DNA of 64,000 nucleotides from Pseudomonadota bacterium (lineage in GTDB: Bacteria > Pseudomonadota > Gammaproteobacteria > Burkholderiales > Burkholderiaceae_C): the NCBI GenBank assembly GCA_963205115.1, contig CAUJHV010000029.1, positions 1-64,000 of the forward strand, written 5' to 3'. The notes below the pieces were generated by a model, which saw only the letters and a program-made list of their open reading frames with translations, searched no databases and had not been told where the DNA came from. The stretch's first letter is position 1. The number at the start of each line of letters is the position of its first letter. The translations under genes were made by a program, and so were the position numbers. This document shows positions 1-9,978 of this stretch, piece after piece.

Positions 1-1
1 C

Positions 2-1456
2 ATGGGACGGGTGCAGCAGCAGTTCTTCCCCGATTCCAGCCGGCCCGAGATCCTGGTCGACCTCTGGCTGCCCGAGGGTTCGTCGATCGGCCAGACCACC
101 GAGCTTGCGCGGCGCTTCGAGAAGCGCATGCTGGGCGAGCCCGGCATGCAGTCGGTGACGGCCTGGATAGGCGGCGGCGTGCCGCGTTTTTACCTGCCGC
201 TGGACAACATCTTCCCGCAGAGCAACGTCAGCCAGTTCATCCTGCTGCCCAAGGGCCTGCCGGAGCGGGAGGCGCTGCGCAAGCGGCTGCCCACCCTGCT
301 GGCCGAAGAGTTTCCGGAGGCGCGTGGCCGCGTGAAGCTGCTGCCCAACGGGCCGCCGGTGTCCTACCCGGTGCAGTTCCGGGTGATGGGGCCGGATGCG
401 GCACAGGTGCGGCAATGGGCCGACCTCGCCAAGGAGCTGATGCGCCGCAACCCGAACATGCGCGGCGTGAACGACAACTGGAACGAGTCGGTCAAGGCGC
501 TGCGGCTCGAGGTGGACCAGGACAAGGCCCGTGCGTTGGGAGTGACCAGCCAGGGCATCGCCCAGGCCACCCGCATGCTGTTGACCGGATCCACCATCGG
601 CCAGTACCGCGAAGGTGACAAGCTGGTGGACATCGTGCTGCGTCAGCCTGCCTCCGACCGCGCCGCGATCAACGACCTGGGCTCCGCCTACGTGCCCACC
701 GCCAGCGGCCGGGTGGTGCCCCTGACGCAGGTGGTGCGCATCAGCCATGGCTGGGAGCCCGGGGTGCTGTGGCGGGAGAACCGGCAGTTTGCCGTCACCG
801 TGCAGGGCGACGTGGTGGACGGCATGCAGGGCGCCACGGTCAGTGGCCAGCTGGCCCCGGCCATGGAGGAGCTCAAGCGGCGCATGCCGCCGGGCTACAC
901 CATCACCGTGGCCGGTGCGGTGGAGGAGAGCGGCAAAGGCCAGGGCTCCATTGCCGTCGGGGTGCCGATGATGCTGTTCCTGATCTTCACCCTGCTGATG
1001 CTGCAGCTGCAGAGTTTTTCGCGGTCGATGCTGGTCTTCCTCACCGGGCCGATGGGCATCGCCGGCGTGGCGGGGGCGCTGCTGCTGCTGGACCGCCCCT
1101 TCGGCTTCGTCGCGCTGCTGGGAGTGATTGCCTTGATGGGCATGATCATGCGCAACTCGGTGATCCTGATCGACCAGATCGAGCAGGACCGTGCCAACGG
1201 TGTTCCTGTCTGGGATGCGGTGGTCGAATCGGCAGTGCGGCGCTTCCGCCCGATCGTGCTGACGGCGGCCGCGGCGGTGCTGGCGATGATCCCTCTGTCG
1301 CGCAGCGTGTTCTGGGGTCCGATGGCGGTGGCCATCATGGGCGGCCTGATCGTCGCCACGGCGCTGACCCTGCTGGCCCTGCCGGCGATGTACGCGGCCT
1401 GGTTCCGGGTGCGCCGCGAAGGCGATGCGGCCGGAGCCCCTCGGTTGGCGGGCTAG
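2..1456 (+). CDS. RND efflux transporter permease, 3' part only
   Basis: This is the C-terminal half (about 484 visible residues) of a proton-driven inner-membrane pump of the resistance-nodulation-division family; full proteins are about 1000-1050 residues, so the start lies upstream of the window and the ATG at position 2 is an internal Met. The visible part begins in the second periplasmic porter domain (VQQQFFPDSS, typical just after the middle of these pumps) and ends with a hydrophobic block of five or so membrane segments (from about residue 320) that carries the conserved GMIMRNSVILIDQIEQ stretch. That sequence is characteristic of multidrug/acriflavin-type RND pumps. Substrate cannot be told. 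No partner periplasmic adaptor is visible; it would be upstream. A short GAAGTC/GACTTC hairpin at 1483-1499 follows the stop. Confidence 0.9.
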   Translation: MGRVQQQFFPDSSRPEILVDLWLPEGSSIGQTTELARRFEKRMLGEPGMQSVTAWIGGGVPRFYLPLDNIFPQSNVSQFILLPKGLPEREALRKRLPTLLAEEFPEARGRVKLLPNGPPVSYPVQFRVMGPDAAQVRQWADLAKELMRRNPNMRGVNDNWNESVKALRLEVDQDKARALGVTSQGIAQATRMLLTGSTIGQYREGDKLVDIVLRQPASDRAAINDLGSAYVPTASGRVVPLTQVVRISHGWEPGVLWRENRQFAVTVQGDVVDGMQGATVSGQLAPAMEELKRRMPPGYTITVAGAVEESGKGQGSIAVGVPMMLFLIFTLLMLQLQSFSRSMLVFLTGPMGIAGVAGALLLLDRPFGFVALLGVIALMGMIMRNSVILIDQIEQDRANGVPVWDAVVESAVRRFRPIVLTAAAAVLAMIPLSRSVFWGPMAVAIMGGLIVATALTLLALPAMYAAWFRVRREGDAAGAPRLAG

Positions 1457-1459
1457 AAT
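1454..1459 (+). promoter_or_regulatory. possible -10 element for tRNA-Leu/tig
   Basis: TAGAAT overlaps the stop codon of the upstream pump gene. It matches the sigma-70 -10 hexamer in five of six positions, but no good -35 hexamer sits 16-18 bases upstream, and it is about 90 bases from the tRNA. Weak, sequence-only suggestion. Confidence 0.25.
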
Positions 1460-1545
1460 ATCGGGTTCCAGGATCGCCGGGGGAAGTCCGCCAGACTTCT
1501 TCCTGATCGCGCCGCCGGTGTTCGCTGCCGGTGCCGCGGATCACC

Positions 1546-1632
1546 GCGCGGGTGGCGAAATTGGTAGACGCACCAGGTTTAGGTCCTGACGCCTTCACGG
1601 GCGTGCCGGTTCGAGTCCGGCCCCGCGCACCA
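1546..1632 (+). tRNA. tRNA-Leu (anticodon UAG)
   Basis: An 87-base cloverleaf with acceptor stem GCGCGGG/CCCGCGC, the class II long variable arm expected for leucine, a T-arm with GGTTCGAGTCC and an encoded CCA end. The anticodon loop TTTAGGT gives UAG, which reads CUA/CUN leucine codons. It ends 32 bases before tig, so tRNA and trigger factor are probably transcribed together. Confidence 0.95.
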
Positions 1633-1664
1633 GGCAACCAGCAAACACGAAAGAGTCTGAGCAA

Positions 1665-2972
1665 ATGGCTGTTACTGTGGAGACCCTCGAGAAGCTCGAG
1701 CGCCGCATCACGCTGACCCTGTCGGCCGAAGACATCCGCAAGGAAGTCGAGAACCGCCTCAAGCGCCTTGCCCGCACGGTCAAGGCCGACGGCTTCCGCC
1801 CCGGCAAGGTGCCCATGAGCGTGGTCCATCAGCGTTATGGCTACTCGGTGCAGTACGAGGTGGTCAACGACAAGGTGGGGCAGGCGTTCGGGCAGGCGGC
1901 CAGCGAGGCCCAGCTGCGTGTGGCCGGCATGCCCCGCATCAGTGAAAAGGATGGTGCCGGCGAAGGCGAAGTGGCCTTCGACGCGGTGTTCGAGGTCTAC
2001 CCCGAGGTGGTGGTCGGCAACCTGGCCGAGGTCGAGGTGGAGCGCGTCTCCAGCGAAGTGACCGACGCAGCCGTCGATCGCACGCTGGACATCCTGCGCA
2101 AGCAGCGTCGCAGCTTCAACGTGCGCGGCGCCGATGAGGTGGCCACCGACGACGACCGCGTGACCATCGACTTCGAAGGCAAGATCGACGGCGAACCCTT
2201 CGCCGGCGGCAAGGCCGAGGGCTTCCAGTTCATCCTGGGCGAAGGCCGCATGCTTGAGCAGTTCGAGAAGGCGGTGCGGGGCATGAAAGCGGGCGAGTCC
2301 AAGACCTTTCCGCTGAACTTCCCCGAGGATTACCACGGCAAGGATGTGGCCGGCAAGGAAGCCGACTTCCTGGTCACGCTGACCCAGATCGAGGCGCAGC
2401 AGCTGCCGGTGGTGGATGAGGAGTTCGCCCGCTCGCTGGGCATCGCCGACGCCACGGTGGATGGGCTGCGCGCTGACATCCGCAAGAACCTGGAGCGTGA
2501 AGTGCGCTTTCGTGTGGCGGCCCGCAACAAGCAGGCCGTGATGGCGGCGCTGGAGAAGGCAGTGACCTTCGACCTTCCCAAGGCCCTGGTCGACAACGAG
2601 CTGGAGCGTCTGGTGGCCGGTGCCCGCGAAGACCTGAAGCAGCGCGGCATCAAGGACGCCGACAAGGCGCCGATCCCGACCGAGGTGTTCCAACCCCAGG
2701 CCGAGCGCCGTGTGCGCCTGGGCCTGACGGTGGCCGAACTGGTCAAGGCCCACAACCTGGCCGCCACGCCCGAGCAGGTGAAGGCCCATGTGGAAGACCT
2801 GGCCCAGAGCTACGAGAAGCCCGAGGATGTGCTGCGCTGGTACTTCGGCGAGCCGCAGCGCCTGGCCGAGGTGGAGGCGGTGGTGATCGAGGAGAACGTC
2901 TCCAGCCACGTGCTGTCCCAGGCCAAGGTGGTCGACAAGGCGCTGCCTTTCGACGAGCTGATGGGGGCCTGA
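1665..2972 (+). CDS. tig: trigger factor, ribosome-associated chaperone
   Basis: Encodes a 435-residue trigger factor, the usual family length. It binds the large ribosomal subunit near the exit tunnel and shields emerging chains. The N-terminal ribosome-binding domain includes the loop region GFRPGKVP (around residue 45-52), which matches the GFRxGKxP signature that docks on ribosomal protein uL23. A central FKBP-type prolyl isomerase domain follows (about 160-245, with DRVTIDFEGKIDGEPF and the GMKAGESKTF segment), then the helical C-terminal arm domain. The start ATG fits the family's N-terminus (MAVTVETLEKLERRITL). It leads the classical tig-clpP-clpX-lon order, and a strong hairpin lies in the gap before clpP. 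Confidence 0.97.
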   Translation: MAVTVETLEKLERRITLTLSAEDIRKEVENRLKRLARTVKADGFRPGKVPMSVVHQRYGYSVQYEVVNDKVGQAFGQAASEAQLRVAGMPRISEKDGAGEGEVAFDAVFEVYPEVVVGNLAEVEVERVSSEVTDAAVDRTLDILRKQRRSFNVRGADEVATDDDRVTIDFEGKIDGEPFAGGKAEGFQFILGEGRMLEQFEKAVRGMKAGESKTFPLNFPEDYHGKDVAGKEADFLVTLTQIEAQQLPVVDEEFARSLGIADATVDGLRADIRKNLEREVRFRVAARNKQAVMAALEKAVTFDLPKALVDNELERLVAGAREDLKQRGIKDADKAPIPTEVFQPQAERRVRLGLTVAELVKAHNLAATPEQVKAHVEDLAQSYEKPEDVLRWYFGEPQRLAEVEAVVIEENVSSHVLSQAKVVDKALPFDELMGA

Positions 2973-3026
2973 CGGTCCTCTGTGTCGGTGGAGTGCCCTC
3001 CAGTGGGGTTCCACTGCACGAGCAAA

Positions 3027-3050
3027 AAGGGGCGCTTGCGAGCGCCCCTT
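3027..3050. terminator. hairpin between tig and clpP
   Basis: A perfect 10-bp stem AAGGGGCGCT/AGCGCCCCTT with a TGCG loop. The run of T needed for intrinsic termination lies on the minus-strand side (AAAAA precedes the stem on the plus strand), so on the plus strand it may only attenuate or stabilise the tig 3' end. A second small hairpin, CAGTGG/CCACTG, sits just upstream at 3001-3016. Confidence 0.5.
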
Positions 3051-3187
3051 GTCACATCCGGGGCGTCTCAGAGCTTCTGCCTGGGTCAACCGGAGGACAC
3101 ATAATCGCTGGCAACGCCGAATCGAGCCGTGAAACCCGGTGGTTTTCGCGGCGAAGGCTTTTTCCAGATCGCCGACATTAGGACTCC

Positions 3188-3796
3188 ATGAGCGCACTCG
3201 ACACTTCCAACCTGGGCATGGTGCCCATCGTCATCGAACAGTCCGGCCGCGGCGAGCGGGCCTACGACATCTACTCGCGCCTGCTGCGCGAGCGGGTGAT
3301 CTTCCTGGTCGGTCCGGTCAACGACGCCACCGCCAACCTGGTGGTGGCCCAACTGCTGTTCCTGGAAAGCGAGAACCCCGACAAGGACATCTCGCTGTAC
3401 ATCAACTCGCCGGGCGGCAGCGTCAGCGCGGGCATGTCCATCTTCGACACCATGCAGTTCATCAAACCACAGGTGTCCACCCTGTGCATGGGTCTGGCCG
3501 CTTCGATGGGCGCCTTCCTGCTGGCGGCCGGTGCCAAGGGCAAGCGCTTCTCGCTGCCCAACTCCAAGATCATGATCCATCAGCCGCTGGGCGGCGCGCA
3601 GGGCCAGGCCACCGACATCGAGATCCACGCCCGCGAGATCCTCAAGACGCGTGACCAGCTCAACCGCATCCTCGCCGAGCGCACCGGCCAGCCTCTGGAG
3701 AAGATCCAGAACGACACCGAGCGCGACTATTTCATGTCGGCCGATGAGGCGCAGGGCTACGGTCTGATCGACCAGGTGCTGGCCAAGCGCGGCTGA
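3188..3796 (+). CDS. clpP: ATP-dependent Clp protease proteolytic subunit
   Basis: A 202-residue serine peptidase that forms the tetradecameric proteolytic chamber used by ClpX and ClpA in the cytoplasm. The catalytic triad is visible as Ser106 (in GLAASMGAF), His131 (in MIHQPLGG) and Asp180 (in [10 protein letters not shown]), and the oxyanion strand [10 protein letters not shown] is intact at about 73-82. Length matches the family. The gene sits 215 bases after tig and 34 bases before clpX, so clpP-clpX are likely co-transcribed. A short N-terminal propeptide that is removed on maturation is normal for this family. Confidence 0.98.
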   Translation: MSALDTSNLGMVPIVIEQSGRGERAYDIYSRLLRERVIFLVGPVNDATANLVVAQLLFLESENPDKDISLYINSPGGSVSAGMSIFDTMQFIKPQVSTLCMGLAASMGAFLLAAGAKGKRFSLPNSKIMIHQPLGGAQGQATDIEIHAREILKTRDQLNRILAERTGQPLEKIQNDTERDYFMSADEAQGYGLIDQVLAKRG

Positions 3797-3830
3797 TATC
3801 ATCTTTTCGGTTTTCTGAAGGTCGCCATCC

Positions 3831-5105
3831 ATGCCCGACAAGAAAGGTTCTTCCGGCGAAAAGGTCCTCTACTGCTCTTTCTGCGGAAAGAGTCAGCACG
3901 AGGTCAAGAAGCTCATCGCCGGCCCGTCGGTCTTCATCTGCGACGAGTGCATCGAGCTGTGCAACGACATCATCCGCGACGAGGTTCCGGCGGCCGACAG
4001 CGCTGCCAAGGCCTCCCGCAGTGATCTGCCGGTGCCCGGTGAGATCAAGGGCAGCCTGGACCAGTATGTGATCGGTCAGGATTCGGCCAAGCGCACGCTG
4101 GCGGTGGCGGTCTACAACCACTACAAGCGCCTGCGCCACATGGCCGACAAGCCCAAGGGCGAGGATGTGGAGCTGGCCAAGAGCAACATCCTGCTGATCG
4201 GGCCCACCGGTTCGGGCAAGACGCTGCTGGCGCAGACGCTGGCGCGGCTGCTCAATGTGCCCTTCGTGATCGCCGACGCCACCACGCTGACCGAGGCGGG
4301 CTACGTGGGCGAAGACGTCGAGAACATCATCCAGAAGCTGCTGCAGAACTGCAACTACGAGGTGGAGCGGGCGCAGCGCGGCATCGTCTACATCGACGAG
4401 ATCGACAAGATTTCGCGCAAGGCGGACAACCCCAGCATCACCCGCGACGTCTCGGGCGAAGGGGTGCAGCAGGCCCTGCTCAAGCTGGTCGAGGGAACCA
4501 TGGCGAGCGTGCCGCCTCAGGGTGGTCGCAAGCATCCGAACCAGGACTTCCTGCAGATCGACACCACCAACATCCTGTTCATCTGCGGCGGTGCCTTCGA
4601 TGGGCTGGAGAAGGTGATTGCCAATCGATCCGAGAAGTCCGGCATCGGCTTTGGTGCCAGCGTCAAGAGCAAGCAGGAACGTTCGATCACCGAGGTCTTC
4701 AAGCAGATCGAGCCGGAGGACCTGATCAAGTTCGGTCTGATCCCCGAACTCGTCGGCCGACTTCCGGTCATCGCCACGCTGGGTGAGTTGACCGAGGATG
4801 CGTTGGTGCAGATCCTCACCGAACCCAAGAACGCCCTGGTCAAGCAGTACCAGAAGCTGTTTTCGATGGACGGTGTGGAGCTGGAGGTACGCACCTCAGC
4901 CCTGCGCGCGATTGCCAACAAGGCACTGAAGCGCAAGACCGGTGCCCGAGGCCTGCGCTCGATCGTCGAGCAGGCGCTGATGGACACGATGTTCGATCTG
5001 CCGACCTTTGATGGTGTGGCCAAGGTGGTCATCGACGAGCACACCATTGACGACAATTCCAAGCCCCTGCTGGTCTACGACGAGCAGGCCAAGGCCAGCG
5101 CCTGA
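3831..5105 (+). CDS. clpX: ATP-dependent Clp protease ATP-binding subunit ClpX
   Basis: A 424-residue AAA+ unfoldase that selects substrates and feeds them to ClpP. The N-terminal C4 zinc-binding domain is complete (Cys15, Cys18, Cys37, Cys40). Walker A is GPTGSGKT at 124-131, the GYVG pore loop at 157-160, and Walker B IVYIDEID at about 185-192. The C-terminal small AAA domain ends with the conserved [10 protein letters not shown] helix. Both length and motif order are those of a normal ClpX. It follows clpP by 34 bases; a hairpin and a heat-shock-like promoter separate it from lon. Confidence 0.98.
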   Translation: MPDKKGSSGEKVLYCSFCGKSQHEVKKLIAGPSVFICDECIELCNDIIRDEVPAADSAAKASRSDLPVPGEIKGSLDQYVIGQDSAKRTLAVAVYNHYKRLRHMADKPKGEDVELAKSNILLIGPTGSGKTLLAQTLARLLNVPFVIADATTLTEAGYVGEDVENIIQKLLQNCNYEVERAQRGIVYIDEIDKISRKADNPSITRDVSGEGVQQALLKLVEGTMASVPPQGGRKHPNQDFLQIDTTNILFICGGAFDGLEKVIANRSEKSGIGFGASVKSKQERSITEVFKQIEPEDLIKFGLIPELVGRLPVIATLGELTEDALVQILTEPKNALVKQYQKLFSMDGVELEVRTSALRAIANKALKRKTGARGLRSIVEQALMDTMFDLPTFDGVAKVVIDEHTIDDNSKPLLVYDEQAKASA

Positions 5106-5164
5106 GTGAGCAGAGCATCGGGTGGCGGGATCACCCAAGGCTGCGGTTTTGCGTGAGCTGAGCT

Positions 5165-5192
5165 GATCGGGGAACGGCCCCGTTTTCCGATC
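5165..5192 (+). terminator. weak terminator-like palindrome after clpX
   Basis: Nested inverted repeats: outer GATCGG/CCGATC and inner CGGGG/CCCCG (5168-5172/5178-5182) with a run of four T directly after the inner stem. It would make a modest intrinsic terminator between clpX and lon. Confidence 0.35.
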
Positions 5193-5193
5193 A

Positions 5194-5221
5194 CTTGCGT
5201 TCTGGCGCTGCGCTCCCATAT
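5194..5221 (+). promoter_or_regulatory. sigma-32 (heat-shock) promoter candidate for lon
   Basis: CTTGCGT at 5194-5200 and TCCCATAT at 5214-5221, separated by 13 bases, match the known sigma-32 pattern CTTGAAA-N11-16-CCCCATNT well. The -10 element ends 23 bases before the lon start codon. Lon is a classical sigma-32 target in proteobacteria, which supports the assignment. Confidence 0.55.
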
Positions 5222-5244
5222 GGAGCGCAGAAAGAGAGGTTCTG

Positions 5245-7677
5245 ATGTCCGGTCACCCCGTTCTTCCCCCCGATCCGCTCACGCTGGCCTTGTTGCCCCT
5301 GCGTGATGTGGTGGTGTTTCCCCACATGGTGATCCCGCTTTTTGTTGGGAGACCCAAGTCCATCAAGGCCCTGGAGGCCGCGATGGAAGCCGGTCGGCAG
5401 ATCATGCTGGTGGCCCAGAAAGCCGCCGGCAAGGATGAGCCCAAGCCGGAGGACATGTTCGACACCGGCTGTGTGTCGTCCATCCTGCAGATGCTCAAAC
5501 TCCCCGACGGCACCGTCAAGGTGCTGGTCGAGGGCCTGCAGCGGGCGTCCACCCTGTCCATCGATGACACGGGCGAGCACTTCACCGCCGTCGTGACTCC
5601 CGTGCCGCTGCCGGAGCAGGGATCCCCGGAGATCGAGGCCCTGCGTCGCGCAGTGACCCAGCAGTTTGACCAGTACGTCAAGCTCAACAAGAAGATCCCC
5701 CCGGAGATCCTCACCTCGATCGGTGGCATTGACGATGCCGGTCGTCTGGCCGACACGATTGCGGCGCACCTGCCGCTCAAGCTGGAGGCCAAACAGGCCA
5801 TCCTGGATCTGGTGCCGGTGGCCGGTCGGATGGAGAAGCTGCTGGAGTTGCTGGAACACGAGGTCGACATCCTGCAGGTGGAGAAGCGCATCCGCGGGCG
5901 GGTCAAGCGCCAGATGGAGAAGAGCCAGCGCGAGTACTACCTGAACGAGCAGGTCAAGGCCATCCAGAAGGAACTCGGTGAGGGCGAGGAGGGGGCTGAC
6001 CTCGAGGAACTCGAGAAGAAGATCGTCAGCGCGAAGATGAGCAAGGAGGCCCGCAAGAAGGCCGAAGCCGAGCTGAAGAAGCTCAAGCTCATGTCGCCGA
6101 TGTCGGCCGAAGCCACGGTGGTGCGCAACTACATCGACACCCTCGTTGGATTGCCCTGGGCCAAGAAGAGCAAGGTAAAACACGACCTGCCCAACGCCGA
6201 AGAGGTGCTCAACGAAGATCACTACGGCCTGGACAAGGTCAAGGAACGCATCCTCGAATACCTCGCGGTGCAGCAGCGCGTCGACAAGGTCAAGGCGCCC
6301 ATCCTCTGCCTGGTCGGCCCCCCGGGTGTGGGCAAGACCTCGCTGGGTCAATCGGTGGCGCGGGCCACCGGGCGCAAGTTCGTTCGCATGGCCCTGGGCG
6401 GCATGCGCGACGAGGCGGAGATCCGCGGCCATCGGCGCACCTACATCGGCTCCATGCCGGGCAAGGTGCTGCAGTCGCTGTCCAAGGTGGGGGTGCGCAA
6501 CCCGCTTTTCCTGCTCGACGAGATCGACAAGCTGGGCATGGACTTCCGAGGTGACCCCAGCTCGGCGCTGCTCGAAGTGCTGGACCCGGAGCAAAACCAC
6601 ACCTTCAGCGACCACTATGTCGAGGTGGACTTCGACCTGTCGGACGTGATGTTCGTGGCGACCTCCAACTCGCTGAACATTCCGCCGGCGCTGCTGGACC
6701 GCATGGAGGTGATCCGCCTGTCCGGCTACACCGAGGACGAGAAGGTCAACATCGCCCAGCGTTACCTTCTGCCCAAGCAGCTGAAGAACAACGGCCTGAA
6801 GGAAGAAGAGCTGGAGGTGTCCGAGGAGGCGATCCGCGGCATCATCCGTTTCTACACCCGTGAGGCGGGTGTGCGCTCATTGGAGCGGGAGATCTCGAAG
6901 ATCTGCCGCAAGGTGGTCAAGGGCTTGTCGCTGAAGAAGCTTGAGGGCAAGGTGGTGGTGGCGGCCGACAACCTCAACGACTACCTGGGCGTGCGCAAGT
7001 ACAGCTACGGTGAGGCCGAGAAGCAGAATCAGGTGGGTCAGATCAATGGCCTGGCCTGGACCGAGGTGGGCGGCGATCTGCTTACGATCGAGGCTGCAGT
7101 GATGCCAGGCAAGGGCAACATCATCCGCACGGGCTCGCTCGGCGACGTGATGAAGGAGTCCGTGGAAGCGGCACGCACCGTGGTGCGCAGCCGTGCCGCG
7201 CGTCTGGGCATCAAGGACGAACTGTTCGAGAAGCGCGACGTGCACATCCACGTGCCCGATGGCGCCACACCGAAGGACGGCCCCAGCGCTGGCGCAGCGA
7301 TGGCGACGGCTTTCGTGTCTGCCTTGACGGGCATCCCGGTGCGTGCCGACGTCGCCATGACCGGGGAGATCACGTTGCGAGGTGAGGTCACCGAAATTGG
7401 CGGCCTGAAGGAGAAGCTGCTGGCCGCCCATCGTGGCGGAATCCGGACCGTGCTGATCCCGGAGGAAAACGCCAAGGATCTGCAGGACATCCCGGAGAAC
7501 GTCAAGAACCGGCTGGAGATCGTGCCGGTGAGATGGTTCGATCAGGTGCTGGAGATTGCGCTGGCCGGCAAGCCGCAGCCCCTGCCTGAGGAAGAGACCA
7601 AGGCACCGGAGCCGCCGACCATCGCCGCAGGCGGCGCTGCACCTGCGGCTTCAGCCCCCGATGCAACAAAACATTGA
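5245..7677 (+). CDS. lon: ATP-dependent protease Lon
   Basis: An 810-residue single-chain AAA+ protease that degrades misfolded and regulatory proteins in the cytoplasm. Domains in order: N-terminal substrate-binding domain (about 1-300, ending in the coiled [11 protein letters not shown] region), AAA+ module with Walker [10 protein letters not shown] near residue 358 and Walker B FLLDEIDK near 425, and the C-terminal Ser-Lys peptidase. The catalytic serine is Ser681 in DGPSAGAA, and the catalytic lysine lies in the GGLKEK motif at 719-724. The start has an AGAGAGG ribosome site a few bases upstream. The C-terminal tail is a short Pro/Ala-rich extension. It is preceded by a heat-shock-like promoter and followed immediately by a tRNA operon promoter. 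Confidence 0.98.
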   Translation: MSGHPVLPPDPLTLALLPLRDVVVFPHMVIPLFVGRPKSIKALEAAMEAGRQIMLVAQKAAGKDEPKPEDMFDTGCVSSILQMLKLPDGTVKVLVEGLQRASTLSIDDTGEHFTAVVTPVPLPEQGSPEIEALRRAVTQQFDQYVKLNKKIPPEILTSIGGIDDAGRLADTIAAHLPLKLEAKQAILDLVPVAGRMEKLLELLEHEVDILQVEKRIRGRVKRQMEKSQREYYLNEQVKAIQKELGEGEEGADLEELEKKIVSAKMSKEARKKAEAELKKLKLMSPMSAEATVVRNYIDTLVGLPWAKKSKVKHDLPNAEEVLNEDHYGLDKVKERILEYLAVQQRVDKVKAPILCLVGPPGVGKTSLGQSVARATGRKFVRMALGGMRDEAEIRGHRRTYIGSMPGKVLQSLSKVGVRNPLFLLDEIDKLGMDFRGDPSSALLEVLDPEQNHTFSDHYVEVDFDLSDVMFVATSNSLNIPPALLDRMEVIRLSGYTEDEKVNIAQRYLLPKQLKNNGLKEEELEVSEEAIRGIIRFYTREAGVRSLEREISKICRKVVKGLSLKKLEGKVVVAADNLNDYLGVRKYSYGEAEKQNQVGQINGLAWTEVGGDLLTIEAAVMPGKGNIIRTGSLGDVMKESVEAARTVVRSRAARLGIKDELFEKRDVHIHVPDGATPKDGPSAGAAMATAFVSALTGIPVRADVAMTGEITLRGEVTEIGGLKEKLLAAHRGGIRTVLIPEENAKDLQDIPENVKNRLEIVPVRWFDQVLEIALAGKPQPLPEEETKAPEPPTIAAGGAAPAASAPDATKH

Positions 7678-7684
7678 AAGGGGC

Positions 7685-7714
7685 TTGCGTGGTCGGAAAG
7701 TTTCGTTCTACAAT
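7685..7714 (+). promoter_or_regulatory. sigma-70 promoter of the tRNA Gly-Cys-Gly operon
   Basis: TTGCGT (7685-7690) and TACAAT (7709-7714) with an 18-base spacer lie just after the lon stop codon and about 50 bases before the first tRNA. The -10 matches consensus in five of six positions and the -35 in four. Confidence 0.6.
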
Positions 7715-7764
7715 CTCTTTCTCGACACGTTGCTGAAATAAAAATCAGCGCAGTCGGATCCCAA

Positions 7765-7840
7765 GCGGGAGTAGCTCAGTTGGTAGAGCGCAACCTTGCC
7801 AAGGTTGAGGTCGCGAGTTCGAGACTCGTCTCCCGCTCCA
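7765..7840 (+). tRNA. tRNA-Gly (anticodon GCC), copy 1
   Basis: A 76-base cloverleaf with acceptor stem GCGGGAG/CTCCCGC, encoded CCA, and anticodon loop TTGCCAA, giving GCC. Its sequence is identical to the second glycine tRNA at 8009-8084, with a cysteine tRNA between them. Confidence 0.97.
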
Positions 7841-7893
7841 GGTTGTTCTGAGATCACTTCGGTGATCTGAGTTGGCCGGGTCTTTGTTTTTGC

Positions 7894-7967
7894 GGCGCGG
7901 TAGCAAAGCGGTTATGCAGCGGATTGCAAATCCGTTTAGATCGGTTCGACTCCGGTCCGCGCCTCCA
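7894..7967 (+). tRNA. tRNA-Cys (anticodon GCA)
   Basis: A 74-base cloverleaf with acceptor stem GGCGCGG/CCGCGCC, anticodon loop TTGCAAA giving GCA, and an encoded CCA end. It is the middle member of the tRNA-Gly-Cys-Gly operon. Confidence 0.97.
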
Positions 7968-8008
7968 GAATCAGAACTGTTGGGTTTCGGTGGTGTTCAG
8001 GTTTGAAT

Positions 8009-8978
<970 letters not shown>

Positions 8979-9006
8979 GCGCGTATCCTTGGGGCCAACG
9001 CATCCG

Positions 9007-9975
9007 ATGGCCTCGCCCGTGTCAGCCCCACTTCCTCACGCCCACAGTCCCGAATCGCCCTCTGGCACGGCGCCGACCCTGGTGGTCTTCACCCCTGCGG
9101 GTGTGTTGCTGAAGGCTGCGCCTTTGAAGCTGGCGCTGCGCCGTCTGCAGCAGATGGGGTTTGATGCCCGTGCCGACGAGGCCGCGCTGGCGAAGTTCCA
9201 GCGCTTCGGTGGAGACGATGAGACCCGCCTGGCGGCCTTGCACCGTGTGGCGCAGCAGGCGCCTTCGGTGGCGCTGGCCAGCCGCGGCGGCTACGGCCTG
9301 ACCCGGCTGCTGGACCGCATCGACTGGCCGCTGCTGGCCCGTGCGGTGGAGCGCGGCACCCGTTGGGTGGGCTACAGCGACCTCACCGCCTTGCAGCTGG
9401 GGCTGTTGGCGCACACCGGCGCGGGCAGCTGGGCGGGGCCGTTGGCCTGCGACCACTTCGGCCGCAGCGAGGCCGATGGGGGCGTGGACGAGATCACCCG
9501 CGATGTGTTCCTGGAGGCCATGTCGGGGGAGCTGGAGGCGCTTGGCTTCCGCTGCGACGCCGGTCACGACGGCCTGGACGTCACCGGTACGCTCTGGGGC
9601 GGCAACCTGGCGATGGTGAATTCGCTGTTGGGCACGCGCCACTGGCCGAAGGTCAAGGGCGGTGTGCTCTTCCTGGAGGATGTGGGCGAGCCGGTCTACC
9701 GCATCGAGCGGCTGCTGCTGCAATTGGCCCAGGCCGGGGTGCTGGGGGCGCAGAAGGCCATCCTCTTGGGCCAGTTCACCGACCTGAAGGCGTCGCCGCT
9801 GGACCGTGGTTATTCGATGAAGACGCTGGTCGAGCACCTGCGACAGGTGGTGTCGGTCCCCATCCTCACCGGTCTGCCGCATGGGCATGTGCGCATGAGC
9901 CTGAGCCTGCCGGTCGGGCGGCGCGTCCAGCTGGTGGTGGAGCGCCGCCAGGCCCTGCTGGGCTGGGGCCACTGA
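9007..9975 (+). CDS. ldcA: LD-carboxypeptidase (peptidase family S66)
   Basis: A 322-residue cytoplasmic murein-recycling enzyme of the S66 family, which removes the terminal D-alanine from muropeptide tetrapeptides. The nucleophile region is ALASRGGYGLTRLLDRID, matching the conserved SRGGYG signature seen next to the Ser nucleophile segment GYSDLTAL; the C-terminal catalytic Glu/His region includes LFLEDVGEPVYRIER and GLPHGH. The ATG at 9007 was chosen because the family begins a few residues before the first strand; earlier in-frame codons overlap the tadA end. It is followed four bases later by the transporter receptor gene, so recycling of wall peptides and peptide import may be linked. 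Confidence 0.88.
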   Translation: MASPVSAPLPHAHSPESPSGTAPTLVVFTPAGVLLKAAPLKLALRRLQQMGFDARADEAALAKFQRFGGDDETRLAALHRVAQQAPSVALASRGGYGLTRLLDRIDWPLLARAVERGTRWVGYSDLTALQLGLLAHTGAGSWAGPLACDHFGRSEADGGVDEITRDVFLEAMSGELEALGFRCDAGHDGLDVTGTLWGGNLAMVNSLLGTRHWPKVKGGVLFLEDVGEPVYRIERLLLQLAQAGVLGAQKAILLGQFTDLKASPLDRGYSMKTLVEHLRQVVSVPILTGLPHGHVRMSLSLPVGRRVQLVVERRQALLGWGH

Positions 9976-9978
9976 TCC

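Noticed and set aside
1335-3197. 620-codon minus-strand frame across the tRNA-Leu and tig
   Set aside because: It crosses a tRNA and trigger factor and has no domain-like sequence; a GC-driven shadow.
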